A stretch of DNA of 64,000 nucleotides from Paraburkholderia silvatlantica (lineage in GTDB: Bacteria; Pseudomonadota; Gammaproteobacteria; Burkholderiales; Burkholderiaceae). A program made the position numbers and the translations under genes. Shown here in pieces: positions 16,670 through 25,723 of the stretch; the stretch's first letter is position 1, and the number at the start of each line of letters is the position of its first letter. The notes beneath the pieces were generated by a model. The model was given only the letters and a program-made list of their open reading frames with translations, ran no database searches and was not told the DNA's origin. The DNA is taken from NCBI RefSeq assembly GCF_003096715.1, contig NZ_QEOL01000001.1, positions 372,001-436,000 of the forward strand, given 5' to 3'.

Positions 16670-17382
16670 CGTTCGCTGGGGAAAGAGCGGCTCAGGTCGG
16701 TTAACGAGCATCGCTCCCATGATAACCCGCAGTCGGCACGAAAAAGTGCCACGCGGATCTGGTGCCTGTATGCCCTTGTAAGGGGGTAAATCCTTTCGTC
16801 GCTCACGGGGGCTTCTGTGGACCGAACTTTTTCCTGTCCTCCCGTAATCCCGGCGGGGATGCCACGCGCTCAGTCCATGACCGTACGGCCAATTCTCTGC
16901 AGCTCGAAACATGGTTCGGCCAGGCTCGCCATCCGGCCTGCCAGGTTCAATAGCGAGAGATCCGCGATATCAGGGGGAACTGCCTGACGGCGAAGGCGCG
17001 GCGGGACGCGGAGTGCAACCTAAAGTACGCGCGAGGCTGCCGCGCGCGCGGTATATGGTGCCAGGCGGCGCCGGGCTGAGCGGGGCGGAGCACGTTGATC
17101 TCGCCATCAGCGAAGGGTACTGCGCGATCCCTCGCTTCCGGCGTGGCGCGGCGTCTGGGCACAAAAGACGTTACGCTCTCCTACGCGCACGCCCGCTGGA
17201 GCGGTGCGCAGGCTAGTCTTTCCCAATTGCTGGAACTGGCGAGCGCTTTGTGCGCCACCGTTTTTGAATTCGTCGCAGACTGCCGGGTAAGGACTCCGTG
17301 CGCCCCCTGTTGGCCGTTCGATGCACGTACCGTCCCCATGCGCGGCCAACGCCGTGATGCCGTTGCGGTTGGGACCGATGAT
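16670..17382. other. Gene-poor stretch with coding-like scraps
   Basis: About 710 bp with no gene I can support. A small palindrome (CCCTT-GT-AAGGG) occurs at 16773-16784. On the minus strand one short frame near 16880-16985 ends LNLAGRMASLAEPCFELQRI and looks like a real protein tail, but its upstream part is in another frame. Probably a decayed gene. No family recognised. Confidence 0.4.
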
Positions 17383-17799
17383 TCAGGCAGTTTGATCCGC
17401 TGGAACCAGCACCATCGCCTTGCCTCCCAATCTCGGGGCAAGCTTCTGCTGGACCGCGACAACCGACGAAAGTGGCCGCCATGCCACGGTCATGCTATCG
17501 ACAAGGCCCGCTTCGTTTAAATGCATGTGATCCATTCCGTCAAGGACGTGGTCACCGAGTCTGATCGTGAACACGGCGACAAAGTCGGCCCCGTCGCGCA
17601 GGAGAAGCTTCGGTTCGAAGGCGTCAACAGTCGCGAGCAACTGCGTGAGAACCGTTGCGACACGCTCCTTTCCTTCGAACGGGGCGGGAACGATTGGACT
17701 TCTGAGTACGACATTGTCTGCCATATGGACCCTGGTCCCTTCGACGTCGCGATTGCCCATGGCCTTGAGGTAAGCGTCGAGATGTTCAGTGGTGACCAT
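17383..17799 (-). CDS. Nuclear transport factor 2-like (SnoaL-type) protein
   Basis: A 138-residue single-domain alpha+beta barrel of the SnoaL/NTF2-like type: MVTTEHLDAYLKAMGNRDVEGTRVHM, then a central FVAVFTIRLGDHVLDGMDHMHLNEAGLV segment. ATG 17799 is chosen because AGGAG precedes it by nine bases. The frame extends to 17955 but those residues are arginine-rich and unlike the family. Such proteins are isomerases, dehydratases or unknown, so no reaction is assigned. The divergent LysR at 18030 is the likely regulator. Confidence 0.75.
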   Translation of the reverse strand: MVTTEHLDAYLKAMGNRDVEGTRVHMADNVVLRSPIVPAPFEGKERVATVLTQLLATVDAFEPKLLLRDGADFVAVFTIRLGDHVLDGMDHMHLNEAGLVDSMTVAWRPLSSVVAVQQKLAPRLGGKAMVLVPADQTA

Positions 17800-18029
17800 A
17801 ACCCTATTCTCCTGATAGAACCGGTACGCCGGTATGGCGCGTTGAGTTGCCAAAAACGCTGGCGCTCCCCTTGTTCGATCACTGCAACAGGTGCGCCGCG
17901 GACTGGATGAAGTGCGACCGGCATCCCGTACGGGCCGGCTGTCGTTCAGATCCATCGTAAGGCCATTGACTCATCATCATTAATCAGGTTAGCGTTCACA
18001 TTAGTCATGACAAAAATGTCACGAATAAG

Positions 18030-18995
18030 GTGTGGGGGCCTCATGTGGAGAATTTGAGTGCGCTGGGAGGGCTGGAAGTCTTTGTCCATACTGCGAGAAC
18101 CCGGAGCTTTGCCGCCACTGGGCGGGAGCTCGGCATCTCAGCGTCGGCCATCAGCAAAAGCATTTCCAGGCTGGAAGAGCGCGTTGGCGTGCGGCTCTTC
18201 CAGCGCAGCACGAGAAGCGTCCGGCTTACGTCCGAAGGCGAGGTGTTTCTGGACAGGTGCCGACGGATTTTCGGGGAAATTCAGGCGGCCGAAGATGAGC
18301 TCAGCGCAATGGCCCGGCATCCGCGAGGGCGGTTAAGGGTGGGATTATCGCATTCGGCGGGGCTGCCATTTCCCGTGCTTTCAGCGTTCATGGAGCAGCA
18401 TCCCGAGATTGAACTCGACCTTGATTTCACTGATCGACTGGTCGATGTAATCGATGAAGGATTCGATGTCGTTATTCGCGGGAGCGCGCTTCTGGATTCA
18501 CGGCTCGTCTCTCGCCCGCTGGGTTCCTGGCGCGCCTGTCTGGTCGCCTCGCCGGCGTATCTGAAACGAAAGGGAGTGCCAGCGAATCCGGATGATCTTT
18601 TTAGTCATGCCTGTTTGCACTATCGCTGGACACCCACTGGAAAACTGTACCAATGGCCGCTGCGGCCTTCGACGTTCACAGCGGCGGGCTCGTCGTTGCC
18701 ATTGTCGATGGTGTGCAACAGCCTGGACATGTTGCTTTATATGGCGCTGGCAGGGCGCGGGATTGCATGCGTGCCTGACTTTTCCGTCAAGAACGCGCTC
18801 GCCGACGGACGCCTGAAAACCATACTGGATCCGTACGTGACGGGATCCAGCAATATCCATGTCGTGTGGCCCAGCACTCGAAAAATGACGCCCAAGGTGC
18901 GGGTGTTCGTGGATTTTGTGCACATCCATTTTGGCGAGTACCTGGTCACTAACGCCGATGAGTCGAAACGGCAGAAGGTTCGGCGACCCGCTTGA
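18030..18995 (+). CDS. LysR-family transcriptional regulator
   Basis: A 321-residue regulator with the helix-turn-helix at residues 10-65 (SFAATGRELGISASAISKSISRLEERVGVRLFQRSTRSV) and the effector-binding domain (EGFDVVIRGSAL, RPLGSWRACLVASPAYL). The GTG at 18030 is the longest start. A GTG at 18045 is also possible. It lies divergent from the SnoaL-like gene, with 230 bp between. The C-terminal residues after GEYLVTN are extra relative to the usual fold. Confidence 0.85.
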   Translation: MWGPHVENLSALGGLEVFVHTARTRSFAATGRELGISASAISKSISRLEERVGVRLFQRSTRSVRLTSEGEVFLDRCRRIFGEIQAAEDELSAMARHPRGRLRVGLSHSAGLPFPVLSAFMEQHPEIELDLDFTDRLVDVIDEGFDVVIRGSALLDSRLVSRPLGSWRACLVASPAYLKRKGVPANPDDLFSHACLHYRWTPTGKLYQWPLRPSTFTAAGSSLPLSMVCNSLDMLLYMALAGRGIACVPDFSVKNALADGRLKTILDPYVTGSSNIHVVWPSTRKMTPKVRVFVDFVHIHFGEYLVTNADESKRQKVRRPA

Positions 18996-19559
18996 GTGCA
19001 GACTTGCGGCAACGTTGCTCGCGGGCAAAGGCTGCGATGGACTCGACGCGCGACCTGCTTTGCAATGGGACACGCTGCGACGCACATCGCGAATGATCGC
19101 TGCCGAAACAGAATGACCGCTGCCGAAACATTGTGATGCTCGAACAGTCGCTTACTGTGAACAGGTGGTAGTCCCTTCATGGCCGATCGCCGATCCCGGC
19201 ATCTCCACGGAAATCCGTGATGCACCTCTTTATTGTGCCCAGCAGCCAGCTCAACCCCAAGAGACGCCTTTTCATCGAAGGCACAACAAAAGCGTTGCCC
19301 CTGTTCATGCCAGTAATACAGGTCTGAATAGACTTATCGCTTTACCACGGGCGGCAGCCGCGGTATCGGCGCGGAACGCGGTCTTTGAGCCTCGCGCGGC
19401 GAGGCGAGCATTATTCTTCACCTTGCAGATCCAACCGGACGGAGGCCTGCCAGACCGTTGTGCGTGTCCGCGAGGCCGGCAGATCGGCTATCGCGCTGTG
19501 ACGCGATACTGTGGAAGCTGGATCAGGGGTCCGGGAGATCTGCGGCGCCCCGGTGGCAA
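18996..19559. other. Gene-poor stretch with insertion-sequence end remnant
   Basis: About 560 bp without a supported gene. It contains a 20-bp tandem repeat (annotated separately) and further related short motifs (ACAGGTGGTAG, CATGGCCGAT) near 19155-19190. Such repeats recall the multi-repeat termini of IS21-family elements. No transposase coding is left. Confidence 0.4.
19091..19130. repeat. 20-bp tandem direct repeat, IS21-end-like
   Basis: Two adjacent 20-base units, each ending GCTGCCGAAACA, identical except for one T/C change. Terminal repeats of about this size and content occur in IS21-family elements. No transposase gene is left beside it, so it is probably a relic end. Confidence 0.45.
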
Positions 19560-20468
19560 TCAGCCTTCCGGTACCGCCGGGTCCCTCTCCCTCAGCAAAT
19601 TCACGAACGCCTGCAGACCGGTCGGAACGTGGCGGTTGCCGGGGAAGTACAGGAACAGGCCGGGAATGACCGGACACCAATCGCTCAACACCGCGACGAG
19701 CCGCTTGCGGGCCAGCGCGTCGCGTGCATACGACTCCGGCACATACGCGATGCCGAGTCCATCGATCGCCGCCTCTACCATCAGCGTACTGCTGTCGAGC
19801 GTGAGCGCGCCGGGCGGGTCGATCGCGTACTCCTCGTCGTGACGTGCGAATTCCCAGCGATAGCGCTTGCCGCTCGGCAGACGCTGGCGGACGCACTGAT
19901 GCGCATGCAGGTCTTCCGGCACGGCTGGGCGGCCGTGCCTGCGCAGATAGCGCGGTGACGCCACTGCCAGAAAGCGCAGATCGTCGCTGACGCGCACCGC
20001 GATCATGTCCTTTGGTACGGCTTCGCCCAGTCGCACGCCGGCATCGAAACCTTCCGCGATGACGTCGACGAGCCGCCCGTCAGCCACCAGGTCCAGTTCC
20101 ATGTCCGGATACATCGCGACGAAGCGTGGCACCACCGTTCGCAGCAGGTGTCGGATTGCCCCGTCGCTGCCGTTGATGCGAAGTGTGCCGCGCAGCGCCT
20201 TGTCGTCGCGGGCAACTTCATCGAGCGCATGATCGAGATCGCTCAGCAACGGACCGAGGCGCGCGAGCAGACGCTCGCCGGCCTGGGTTGGCGACACGCT
20301 GCGCGTCGTACGATGCAGCAGCCGCACGCCCAGATCGCTCTCCAGTCCACGCATTGCATGGCTCAATGCCGAGCGCGACACGCCCAGTTCTCCTGCGGCG
20401 CGTGCGAAGCTGCGCCTCTCGGCGACCAGCCTGAAGGCTTGCAGATCGGCCAGTGTGGGTTTGCTCAT
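19560..20468 (-). CDS. LysR-family transcriptional regulator
   Basis: A 302-residue LysR protein with the helix-turn-helix at residues 1-62 (SFARAAGELGVSRSALSHAMRGLESDLGVRLLHRTTRSV) and the effector domain (EGFDAGVRLGEAVPKDMIAVRV). It is closely similar in layout to the LysR at 8443-9402 (both share GVRxG-x-VxKDMIAVR). It is divergent from an SDR gene that begins 100 bp away, which is its probable target. Effector unknown. Confidence 0.9.
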   Translation of the reverse strand: MSKPTLADLQAFRLVAERRSFARAAGELGVSRSALSHAMRGLESDLGVRLLHRTTRSVSPTQAGERLLARLGPLLSDLDHALDEVARDDKALRGTLRINGSDGAIRHLLRTVVPRFVAMYPDMELDLVADGRLVDVIAEGFDAGVRLGEAVPKDMIAVRVSDDLRFLAVASPRYLRRHGRPAVPEDLHAHQCVRQRLPSGKRYRWEFARHDEEYAIDPPGALTLDSSTLMVEAAIDGLGIAYVPESYARDALARKRLVAVLSDWCPVIPGLFLYFPGNRHVPTGLQAFVNLLRERDPAVPEG

Positions 20469-20567
20469 CGGTGAATTTCCTTCAACACATCATGCAGGCT
20501 AAGGGTGCTTCTCGCAACAATCATATCGCCCTAGCATGGGTCACGGACTCGTTGAACGGAGAGAGCA

Positions 20568-21395
20568 ATGACGAAAAACTGGCTGATTACTGGTGCTTCG
20601 AGCGGGCTCGGGCGCGGGCTGACCGGGCGGCTGCTGGCACGCGGCGACGCCGTGGTGGCGACGCTGCGCAAACCGGGCACGCTTGATGACCTGAAGACGC
20701 AACACGGCGAGCGCCTGAAAATCGTCGCGTGCGACGTGACCGATTCCGAAGCGATCCGGGCCGCGGTCGCGGATGCCTTCGCGACCCGCGAACGGATCGA
20801 CGTTGTAGTCAGCAATGCGGGCTACGGCCTGTTCGGCGCGGCGGAGGAACTGGGCGACGCGCAGATCGAACGGCAAATCGCCACCAACCTGACCGGTTCG
20901 ATCCAGCTGATTCGTGCCGCCATCGCGCGTCTACGGGAGCAGGGCGGCGGACGCATCGTGCAGGTGTCGTCCGAAGGTGGGCAGATCGCCTATCCGGGCT
21001 TCAGTGCCTATCACGCGACCAAGTGGGGCATCGAGGGCTTTGTCGAAGCCGTCGCGCAGGAGGTGGCAGCGTTCGGCATCGACTTCGTGATCGTGGCGCC
21101 GGGGCCGACGCGCACCAACTTCGGTGCGGGCCTGGATCGCGCGGCGCCGCTCGACGCGTACGACAGCACGCCGGTGCGCGAACTGCGGCGCACGATCGAC
21201 GCGGGTTATTTCGAATTCGCCGATGCCGGCAAAACGGTCGATGCGATGCTCGCCGCGATTGACAGTCCGTCTCCGCCGTTCCGGGTGGCGCTCGGCAGGT
21301 CCGCCTACGAGTCGGTCCGCGCCGCGTTGATCAAACGCCTCGCCGTGCTGGAGCCGCAGAAGGCGGTCGCACTTTCCGTGATGGAGCATGCGTAA
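20568..21395 (+). CDS. Short-chain dehydrogenase/reductase (SDR)
   Basis: A 275-residue classical SDR. It shows the cofactor motif TGASSGLGRGL, the NAG motif (VVSNAGYG), and the catalytic set Ser in VSSEGG with YHATK (Tyr-xxx-Lys). Arg in the first beta strand region (TLRKPG) favours NADPH. ATG 20568 is preceded by GGAGAG. Divergent from the LysR at 19560-20468. Substrate not predictable. Confidence 0.9.
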   Translation: MTKNWLITGASSGLGRGLTGRLLARGDAVVATLRKPGTLDDLKTQHGERLKIVACDVTDSEAIRAAVADAFATRERIDVVVSNAGYGLFGAAEELGDAQIERQIATNLTGSIQLIRAAIARLREQGGGRIVQVSSEGGQIAYPGFSAYHATKWGIEGFVEAVAQEVAAFGIDFVIVAPGPTRTNFGAGLDRAAPLDAYDSTPVRELRRTIDAGYFEFADAGKTVDAMLAAIDSPSPPFRVALGRSAYESVRAALIKRLAVLEPQKAVALSVMEHA

Positions 21396-21596
21396 CGACC
21401 GCGCGGCGGTGGAGCCGCCCGTGCGCACGCGGCGCCAGCGTCGGGCGGGAAACGCCTCGCGGACGCGGGGCGCGGACCGCTTGATTTTCGCTATTCGACG
21501 TTCAAATCGGACGACGACGGCCCGAGGCTCAAACTATCGGCGTGCAGAAATTGAAGGCAGGGCGATTGATGTTGGCAGGTTTCCCTGGTGTCCCCG

Positions 21597-22547
21597 TCAC
21601 GACTGCTGTGCTTCAGGTGTGGCTTCCATTTGTTTGTCCCAGGGAAGGCCGCCGGCAAAGAGCGTGGTGATCCACTGGATAAAAGCCTCGGTCCGCGCCG
21701 GGGTAAACTGCCGGGATGGCCGAACCAGATAGATCCCTTCGTCTACCTCAAAACGCCATTGCGGCAAAACGCGGATCAATGTACCCGCAGCGAAGTCGCG
21801 CGCCATTGACCAGTCGCCAAAACCGACGATACCGATCCCCTGGCGCGCCGCTTCAAGCAGCGCGCCGATGTCGTTTGAACGATAAGTCCCTGCGGGCAGG
21901 ATCGTCTCGCGCAGGTTGCCCTTGCGCATTCGCCATTCAGGCGTCGACACAGGCCCGGTGTATCGCAGCAGATTGTAGCTCGTCAATGCCGTTGGAGAGG
22001 CGGGAATCCCGCGGCGCTCCAGATAATCCGGCGAAGCGCCAAGAACAATCCGGTGATCGCCGAGCCGGCGGGCAACCAGTCGGCTGTCGCCCAGCGTACC
22101 GAGACGCAATGCGGCATCGAAACCTTCGCCGACAAGATCGACATAGCGCTCGGCATAGTCAACCTCGATTTCGAGCCCCGGATATTGGCGTGCGAAAGCC
22201 GGTAGCGCAGGCGCGAGCCATTGTCGTCCCATCGCCGCCGGGAAGGCCAGGCGCAGGCGGCCGCGCAATTCGACGCCGCCGGCCGCGGCTTCCTGCTCGG
22301 CCTCGAAAATGGCGTCAGCTGCCGTCTGCAGCCGTTCGGCGAGCCGCGCGCCGGTTTCTGTCAGGCGAACGCTTCGCGTCGTCCTTTCGAGCAGGCGCAC
22401 GCCAAGGCGCTGCTCCAGCGCGCTGATGCGCCTGGAAATGACCGTCGAATGGCGTTGGAGTGCCGCGGCCGCTGCGACGAACGAGCCTTCCCGTGCAACA
22501 GCAAGTAATGCGGCGAGTTCGTCGGCTCGACCTTGGTCCAGATTCAT
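21597..22547 (-). CDS. LysR-family transcriptional regulator
   Basis: A 316-residue LysR protein with the helix-turn-helix near residues 10-70 (SFVAAAAALQRHSTVISRRISALEQRLGVRLLERTTRSV). The start MNLDQGRADEL at 22547 is used because it gives the usual N-terminus. The frame extends to 22658 with residues unlike the family. The effector domain follows the type found beside nitroreductases and quinone reductases. It is divergent from the nitroreductase gene with about 200 bp between. Confidence 0.88.
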   Translation of the reverse strand: MNLDQGRADELAALLAVAREGSFVAAAAALQRHSTVISRRISALEQRLGVRLLERTTRSVRLTETGARLAERLQTAADAIFEAEQEAAAGGVELRGRLRLAFPAAMGRQWLAPALPAFARQYPGLEIEVDYAERYVDLVGEGFDAALRLGTLGDSRLVARRLGDHRIVLGASPDYLERRGIPASPTALTSYNLLRYTGPVSTPEWRMRKGNLRETILPAGTYRSNDIGALLEAARQGIGIVGFGDWSMARDFAAGTLIRVLPQWRFEVDEGIYLVRPSRQFTPARTEAFIQWITTLFAGGLPWDKQMEATPEAQQS

Positions 22548-22572
22548 GGCTCTAAAATTAGCATGAAATTGC

Positions 22573-22597
22573 ATTGCTGCAACCCATAATTGCTGCA
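22573..22597. promoter_or_regulatory. Direct repeat in LysR-nitroreductase intergenic region
   Basis: ATTGCTGCA occurs twice, at 22573-22581 and 22589-22597, a period of 16 bp, in the shared promoter region. It could be part of the LysR binding region. Tentative. Confidence 0.3.
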
Positions 22598-22753
22598 TAC
22601 GGCGCAGCATTGTGCTGTGCCGATCCAGGTTTTTCCTCTCCTGTGGCAGGGCTATCATTCAGCACGTTTATTTCTCGCTGGACGTCGATTCGCTGATGCA
22701 GCGATTCCTCGTGCAGCTCCGTTGTTTCCCACTCAAAACACGAAGAAGACAAG

Positions 22754-23392
22754 ATGACCAACGTAAATGAAAGACTTGCATGGCGCTATGCGACCAAGAA
22801 ATACGACGCGACGAAGACGGTGCCTGCCGAAAAACTCGAGCGCATCGTTGAAGCTGTACGACTGGCGCCCACGTCCAGCGGACTTCAGCCATTCGAGTTG
22901 TTTGTCGTGAGCAATCCGGAAGTTCGCGCAAGGATTCGCGCCGCTGCCTGGGATCAGGCGCAGGTTACCGACTGCTCGCACCTGCTGGTATTCGCGGCTT
23001 GGGACGACATCACCACCGAGCGCGTCAACATGATGTTCGACCTCACCAACGAGGTCCGTGGTTTCAGGAACGAAGGCTGGGAAAACTATCGCCAGAAACT
23101 GCTGGGGATCGTCGCCGGGAGAGGAACGGAGGCCAACTATCAAGCCGCCGCGCGACAGGCCTACATCGGCCTGGGCGTCGCCTTGATTGCAGCGGCTTTC
23201 GAGGAAGTGGACGCCACGCCAATGGAAGGATTCGACCCGGCAGCAGTCGATGAGATCCTCGATCTGAATGCCAGGCACCTGCGTAGTGTCGTCATCGTGC
23301 CGCTAGGTTATCGGGCTGCCGGAGGCGATTGGCTGGTGAATCTGAAGAAGGTCCGACGTAGCCGCGAAAACTTCGTCACTGACATCATTTGA
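22754..23392 (+). CDS. NAD(P)H-dependent nitroreductase, NfsB-like
   Basis: A 212-residue FMN enzyme of the nitroreductase fold. It begins WRYATKKYDATKTVPAEKLERIVEAVRLAPTSSGLQPFELFVV, carrying the Arg-Tyr-x-x-x-Lys FMN phosphate contact and the PTSSGLQP loop. The C-terminal VVIVPLGY is also typical. Relatives reduce nitroaromatics, quinones or flavins. It belongs to the same regulator-divergent-from-reductase arrangement seen three times in 8-24 kb. Complete length. Confidence 0.9.
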   Translation: MTNVNERLAWRYATKKYDATKTVPAEKLERIVEAVRLAPTSSGLQPFELFVVSNPEVRARIRAAAWDQAQVTDCSHLLVFAAWDDITTERVNMMFDLTNEVRGFRNEGWENYRQKLLGIVAGRGTEANYQAAARQAYIGLGVALIAAAFEEVDATPMEGFDPAAVDEILDLNARHLRSVVIVPLGYRAAGGDWLVNLKKVRRSRENFVTDII

Positions 23393-23548
23393 TCCTTGAG
23401 CGGCGAAAATCTCTGTGCAAGCGTTGTTGGTCAGTGGGCTGCCATGGCTCAGCTTCGAAATCGGTCTGATGTGCGAGTATGATCTGGTGAATAATCGAAA
23501 GTATTTCCGGTGTACGCTCCCGCATCGCCTTTTCAAAACGCGTCCGCC

Positions 23549-24258
23549 ATGAACCTGCCTGCCACAGCCCCCGAGTCGATCCTGCCGGCCGCCCTCGACG
23601 GCCGTGACGGCACCAACCGGGCACACGGCGTCCACCGGCAGATCGCCGCCGACACGAACGTTGAGGCCGTGCGCCTGTGGCTCGCGGAATACGCGGGCTC
23701 GCCGCACACCCTGCGCAGCTATCGCAAGGAAGCCGTGCGCCTGCTCGTGTGGGCCACCCGCACCCTGGGCAAGCCGCTCTCGAGCCTCACGCGTGAGGAT
23801 TTCCTGCTCTATGAACGGTTTCTGGCCGATCCCACCGCAGACTGGGCCGATCCGGCGCTGCCGCGTCGCGGGGGCGCCCGGCGCCTGTTTGACGGGCCAC
23901 TCTCGGAGCGCAGCCAGCGGCAGGCCTCGGCATCCTCTCCGGCCAGCTCAATTACCTGGTCGCCGCCGGCTATCTCGCCGGCAACCCGCTGGCGCTGCGC
24001 CGCTCGCGCCCAACATCCATAGCACGCACGCGCCGCATTGAGCGCTATCTCGATCACGCGCTCTGGCAAAGCGTGCTTGACTCGATGGCGCGCTGGCCCC
24101 GCGATACGCCGCGCGAATGCCAGCACTACGAGCGCAGCCGCTGGCTGGTGCGGCTGCTGTATCATACGGCCCTGCGCGCGAGCGAGGCCGCTCACGCGAA
24201 GGCGGCCGACTTCTTCCAGCGGCGCGGGCGCTGGCCGGTTTGGTCAGTAATTTATTAG
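23549..24258 (+). pseudogene. Frameshifted tyrosine recombinase (phage/ICE integrase)
   Basis: The first frame (MNLPATAPESILPAALDG through SPHTLRSYRKEAVRLLVWATRTLGKPLSSLTREDFLLYE) is the SAM-like core-binding domain of a tyrosine recombinase. A shift near 23930 moves the continuation (LGILSGQLNYLVAAGYLAGNPLA, then RWLVRLLYHTALRASEA with the first catalytic Arg) to another frame. Homology ends at GRW near 24235, so the catalytic histidines and the tyrosine are missing. What follows is unrelated. It is an inactive integrase stub next to IS630. Confidence 0.8.
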
Positions 24259-24476
24259 GAATCCTTCAGTCGGGTGTCGATCTTGCTGAGTCAGGCTCTG
24301 AATCCGATTTGCAAACGTACGTCGACTACGCACAGGACGTAGTGACCGTCCTCTCTACGACGCCGTGGGGCGCTGTTGCTGCAGCGCCTATAGGTGCGGT
24401 CCTCGAAACTGCCGCAGCTGTAAATGCAGGTGATCAGTCCATTGCGTCTTTGAAAAAGCACCTGATTTGGTATTCA
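24238..24476 (+). other. Unassigned coding-like fragment between integrase stub and IS630
   Basis: One frame reads VDLAESGSESDLQTYVDYA, then TTPWGAVAAAPIGAVLETAAAVN and runs without stop into the transposase. It has a lower GC content and a glycine/alanine-rich hydrophobic part. It has no start codon. Whether it is a relic of another protein is unknown. I do not recognise it. Confidence 0.35.
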
Positions 24477-25538
24477 ATGAAGCACATGGAAAAGATGAAC
24501 TTGACCACGCTCGAGCGCAACCAATTGCTGTCGGCAGCTCGTAGTCAAACGGTGCGCGCAGCGGACACGCGGCGTGCCCGGTTGATCCTGATGCTTGACG
24601 ACGGCGAAACACGTGAGGCGATCATGCAGCGGCTGCGCTGTGACTCCCGCTTCATTAGCCGTTGGTCAAGCCGGTTTCTGGCCGAGCGGCTGGCAGGCCT
24701 TTACGCGCGCCATCCGGGACGAGCTCCGGTGCATCCGCCGGAAAAGCTGGAGGCGCGGGTTCTGAATCTCACGCTCAAGCATCGGCCTGCGGACGGCTCG
24801 ACGCATTGGAGCAGCTATAAGCTTGCCGCAGCTTTGGGCGATGTGGGCGCCTCGACGGTGCAGCGCATCTGGCGCAAGCACGGCGTGCGCCCCCATCGGC
24901 TCGATACGCACATGGTCTCAAATGATCCTGACTTCGAGACCAAGGCGGCAGACGTGATCGGTCTGTATCTGAACCCGCCTGCACACGCGGTGGTGTTCTG
25001 CGTAGACGAGAAGACGGCGATTCAGGCCCTGGATCGTAAAGACCGGATGCTGCCGCTGTCGCCCAGGCGCGCCGAGAGCCACGGCTTCGAATACAAGCGC
25101 AACGGCACGCTGAGCCTGTTCGCCGCGCTCAACACAACAACCGGGGAAGTCATCGGCAAGACGGCGCCGCGCCATACCAGCGAGCAGTTCGTGGCCTTCC
25201 TCACCGACGTTATCGCCAGCCAGCGGCCCAAACAAGAGATCCATGTGATCTGCGACAACGTCAGCAGCCACAAGACCCCGCGCGTGCAGGAGTTACTGCG
25301 GCAACACCGAAACGTGCGGTTGCATTACACGCCGACCTATACCTCCTGGCTGAATCAGGTAGAGAACTGGTTCTCGCGCATCCAGCGCGACGTGATTACG
25401 CGAGGCATCTTCACTACGGTAAAGGATCTGGAGCGCAAGCTGATGCGCTATATCCGTGAGCACAACAAGAATCCCAGGCCGATTAAATGGAAGTACGACG
25501 ATCCAACGCGGCGAATTCGGCCAGTGCCATTTCAATGA
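24477..25538 (+). CDS. IS630-family transposase
   Basis: A transposase of about 353 residues. The N-terminus (MNLTTLERNQLLSAARSQTVRAADTRRARLILML) holds the helix-turn-helix segments of the family. The DDE catalytic part shows VFCVDEKTAIQALDRKD (first Asp), HVICDNVSSHKTP (second Asp) and TSWLNQVENWF (Glu). The end WKYDDPTRRI is typical of this group. ATGs at 24477, 24486 and 24495 are all possible starts, and the frame is open further upstream through unrelated DNA. The element lies at a junction, not in a single gene: integrase stub on the left, hydrolase stub on the right. Confidence 0.88.
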   Translation: MKHMEKMNLTTLERNQLLSAARSQTVRAADTRRARLILMLDDGETREAIMQRLRCDSRFISRWSSRFLAERLAGLYARHPGRAPVHPPEKLEARVLNLTLKHRPADGSTHWSSYKLAAALGDVGASTVQRIWRKHGVRPHRLDTHMVSNDPDFETKAADVIGLYLNPPAHAVVFCVDEKTAIQALDRKDRMLPLSPRRAESHGFEYKRNGTLSLFAALNTTTGEVIGKTAPRHTSEQFVAFLTDVIASQRPKQEIHVICDNVSSHKTPRVQELLRQHRNVRLHYTPTYTSWLNQVENWFSRIQRDVITRGIFTTVKDLERKLMRYIREHNKNPRPIKWKYDDPTRRIRPVPFQ

Positions 25539-25549
25539 CGCAGTCGACT
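24477..25549 (+). mobile_element. IS630-like insertion sequence (ends not resolved)
   Basis: Core of an IS630-type element with one intact transposase gene. I could not find convincing terminal inverted repeats by eye, so the boundaries are approximate. The right end lies close to the TA at 25549-25550, where a minus-strand hydrolase frame stops abruptly. IS630 elements use TA targets. Confidence 0.5.
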
Positions 25550-25680
25550 AGGACAGGAGCGGAGATGCGCAGTTGCAGGTCTTCTCCCCGCCCGGCTGCC
25601 GGCAATGCGAGCGATCGCACCGATTGCACGAGTGTCGGGGCCTCCATGTTTGCGTCTCGCTGAATCGGCTTGCTGGTCAT
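25541..25680 (-). pseudogene. N-terminal stub of alpha/beta hydrolase
   Basis: The frame starts MTSKPIQRDANMEAP at 25680 and continues VRSLALPAAGRGEDLQLRISAPV, which resembles the N-terminus of chlorophyllase-like alpha/beta hydrolases. In such proteins the oxyanion strand and Ser nucleophile come later. Here the frame enters IS630 DNA after about 46 codons. The rest of the gene is not found across the element. It lies just upstream of the decarboxylase operon's 3' end, on the same strand. Confidence 0.5.
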
Positions 25681-25723
25681 GATTGCACCCTTTAGTGTGA
25701 GAACAGTTGCGTGGCACTTCGTT

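Noticed and set aside
24322..25549. Possible IS630 terminal repeats using GTCGACT at 24327 and near 25545
   Set aside because: The match is only about eight bases and the spacing from the transposase is odd. Treated as chance.
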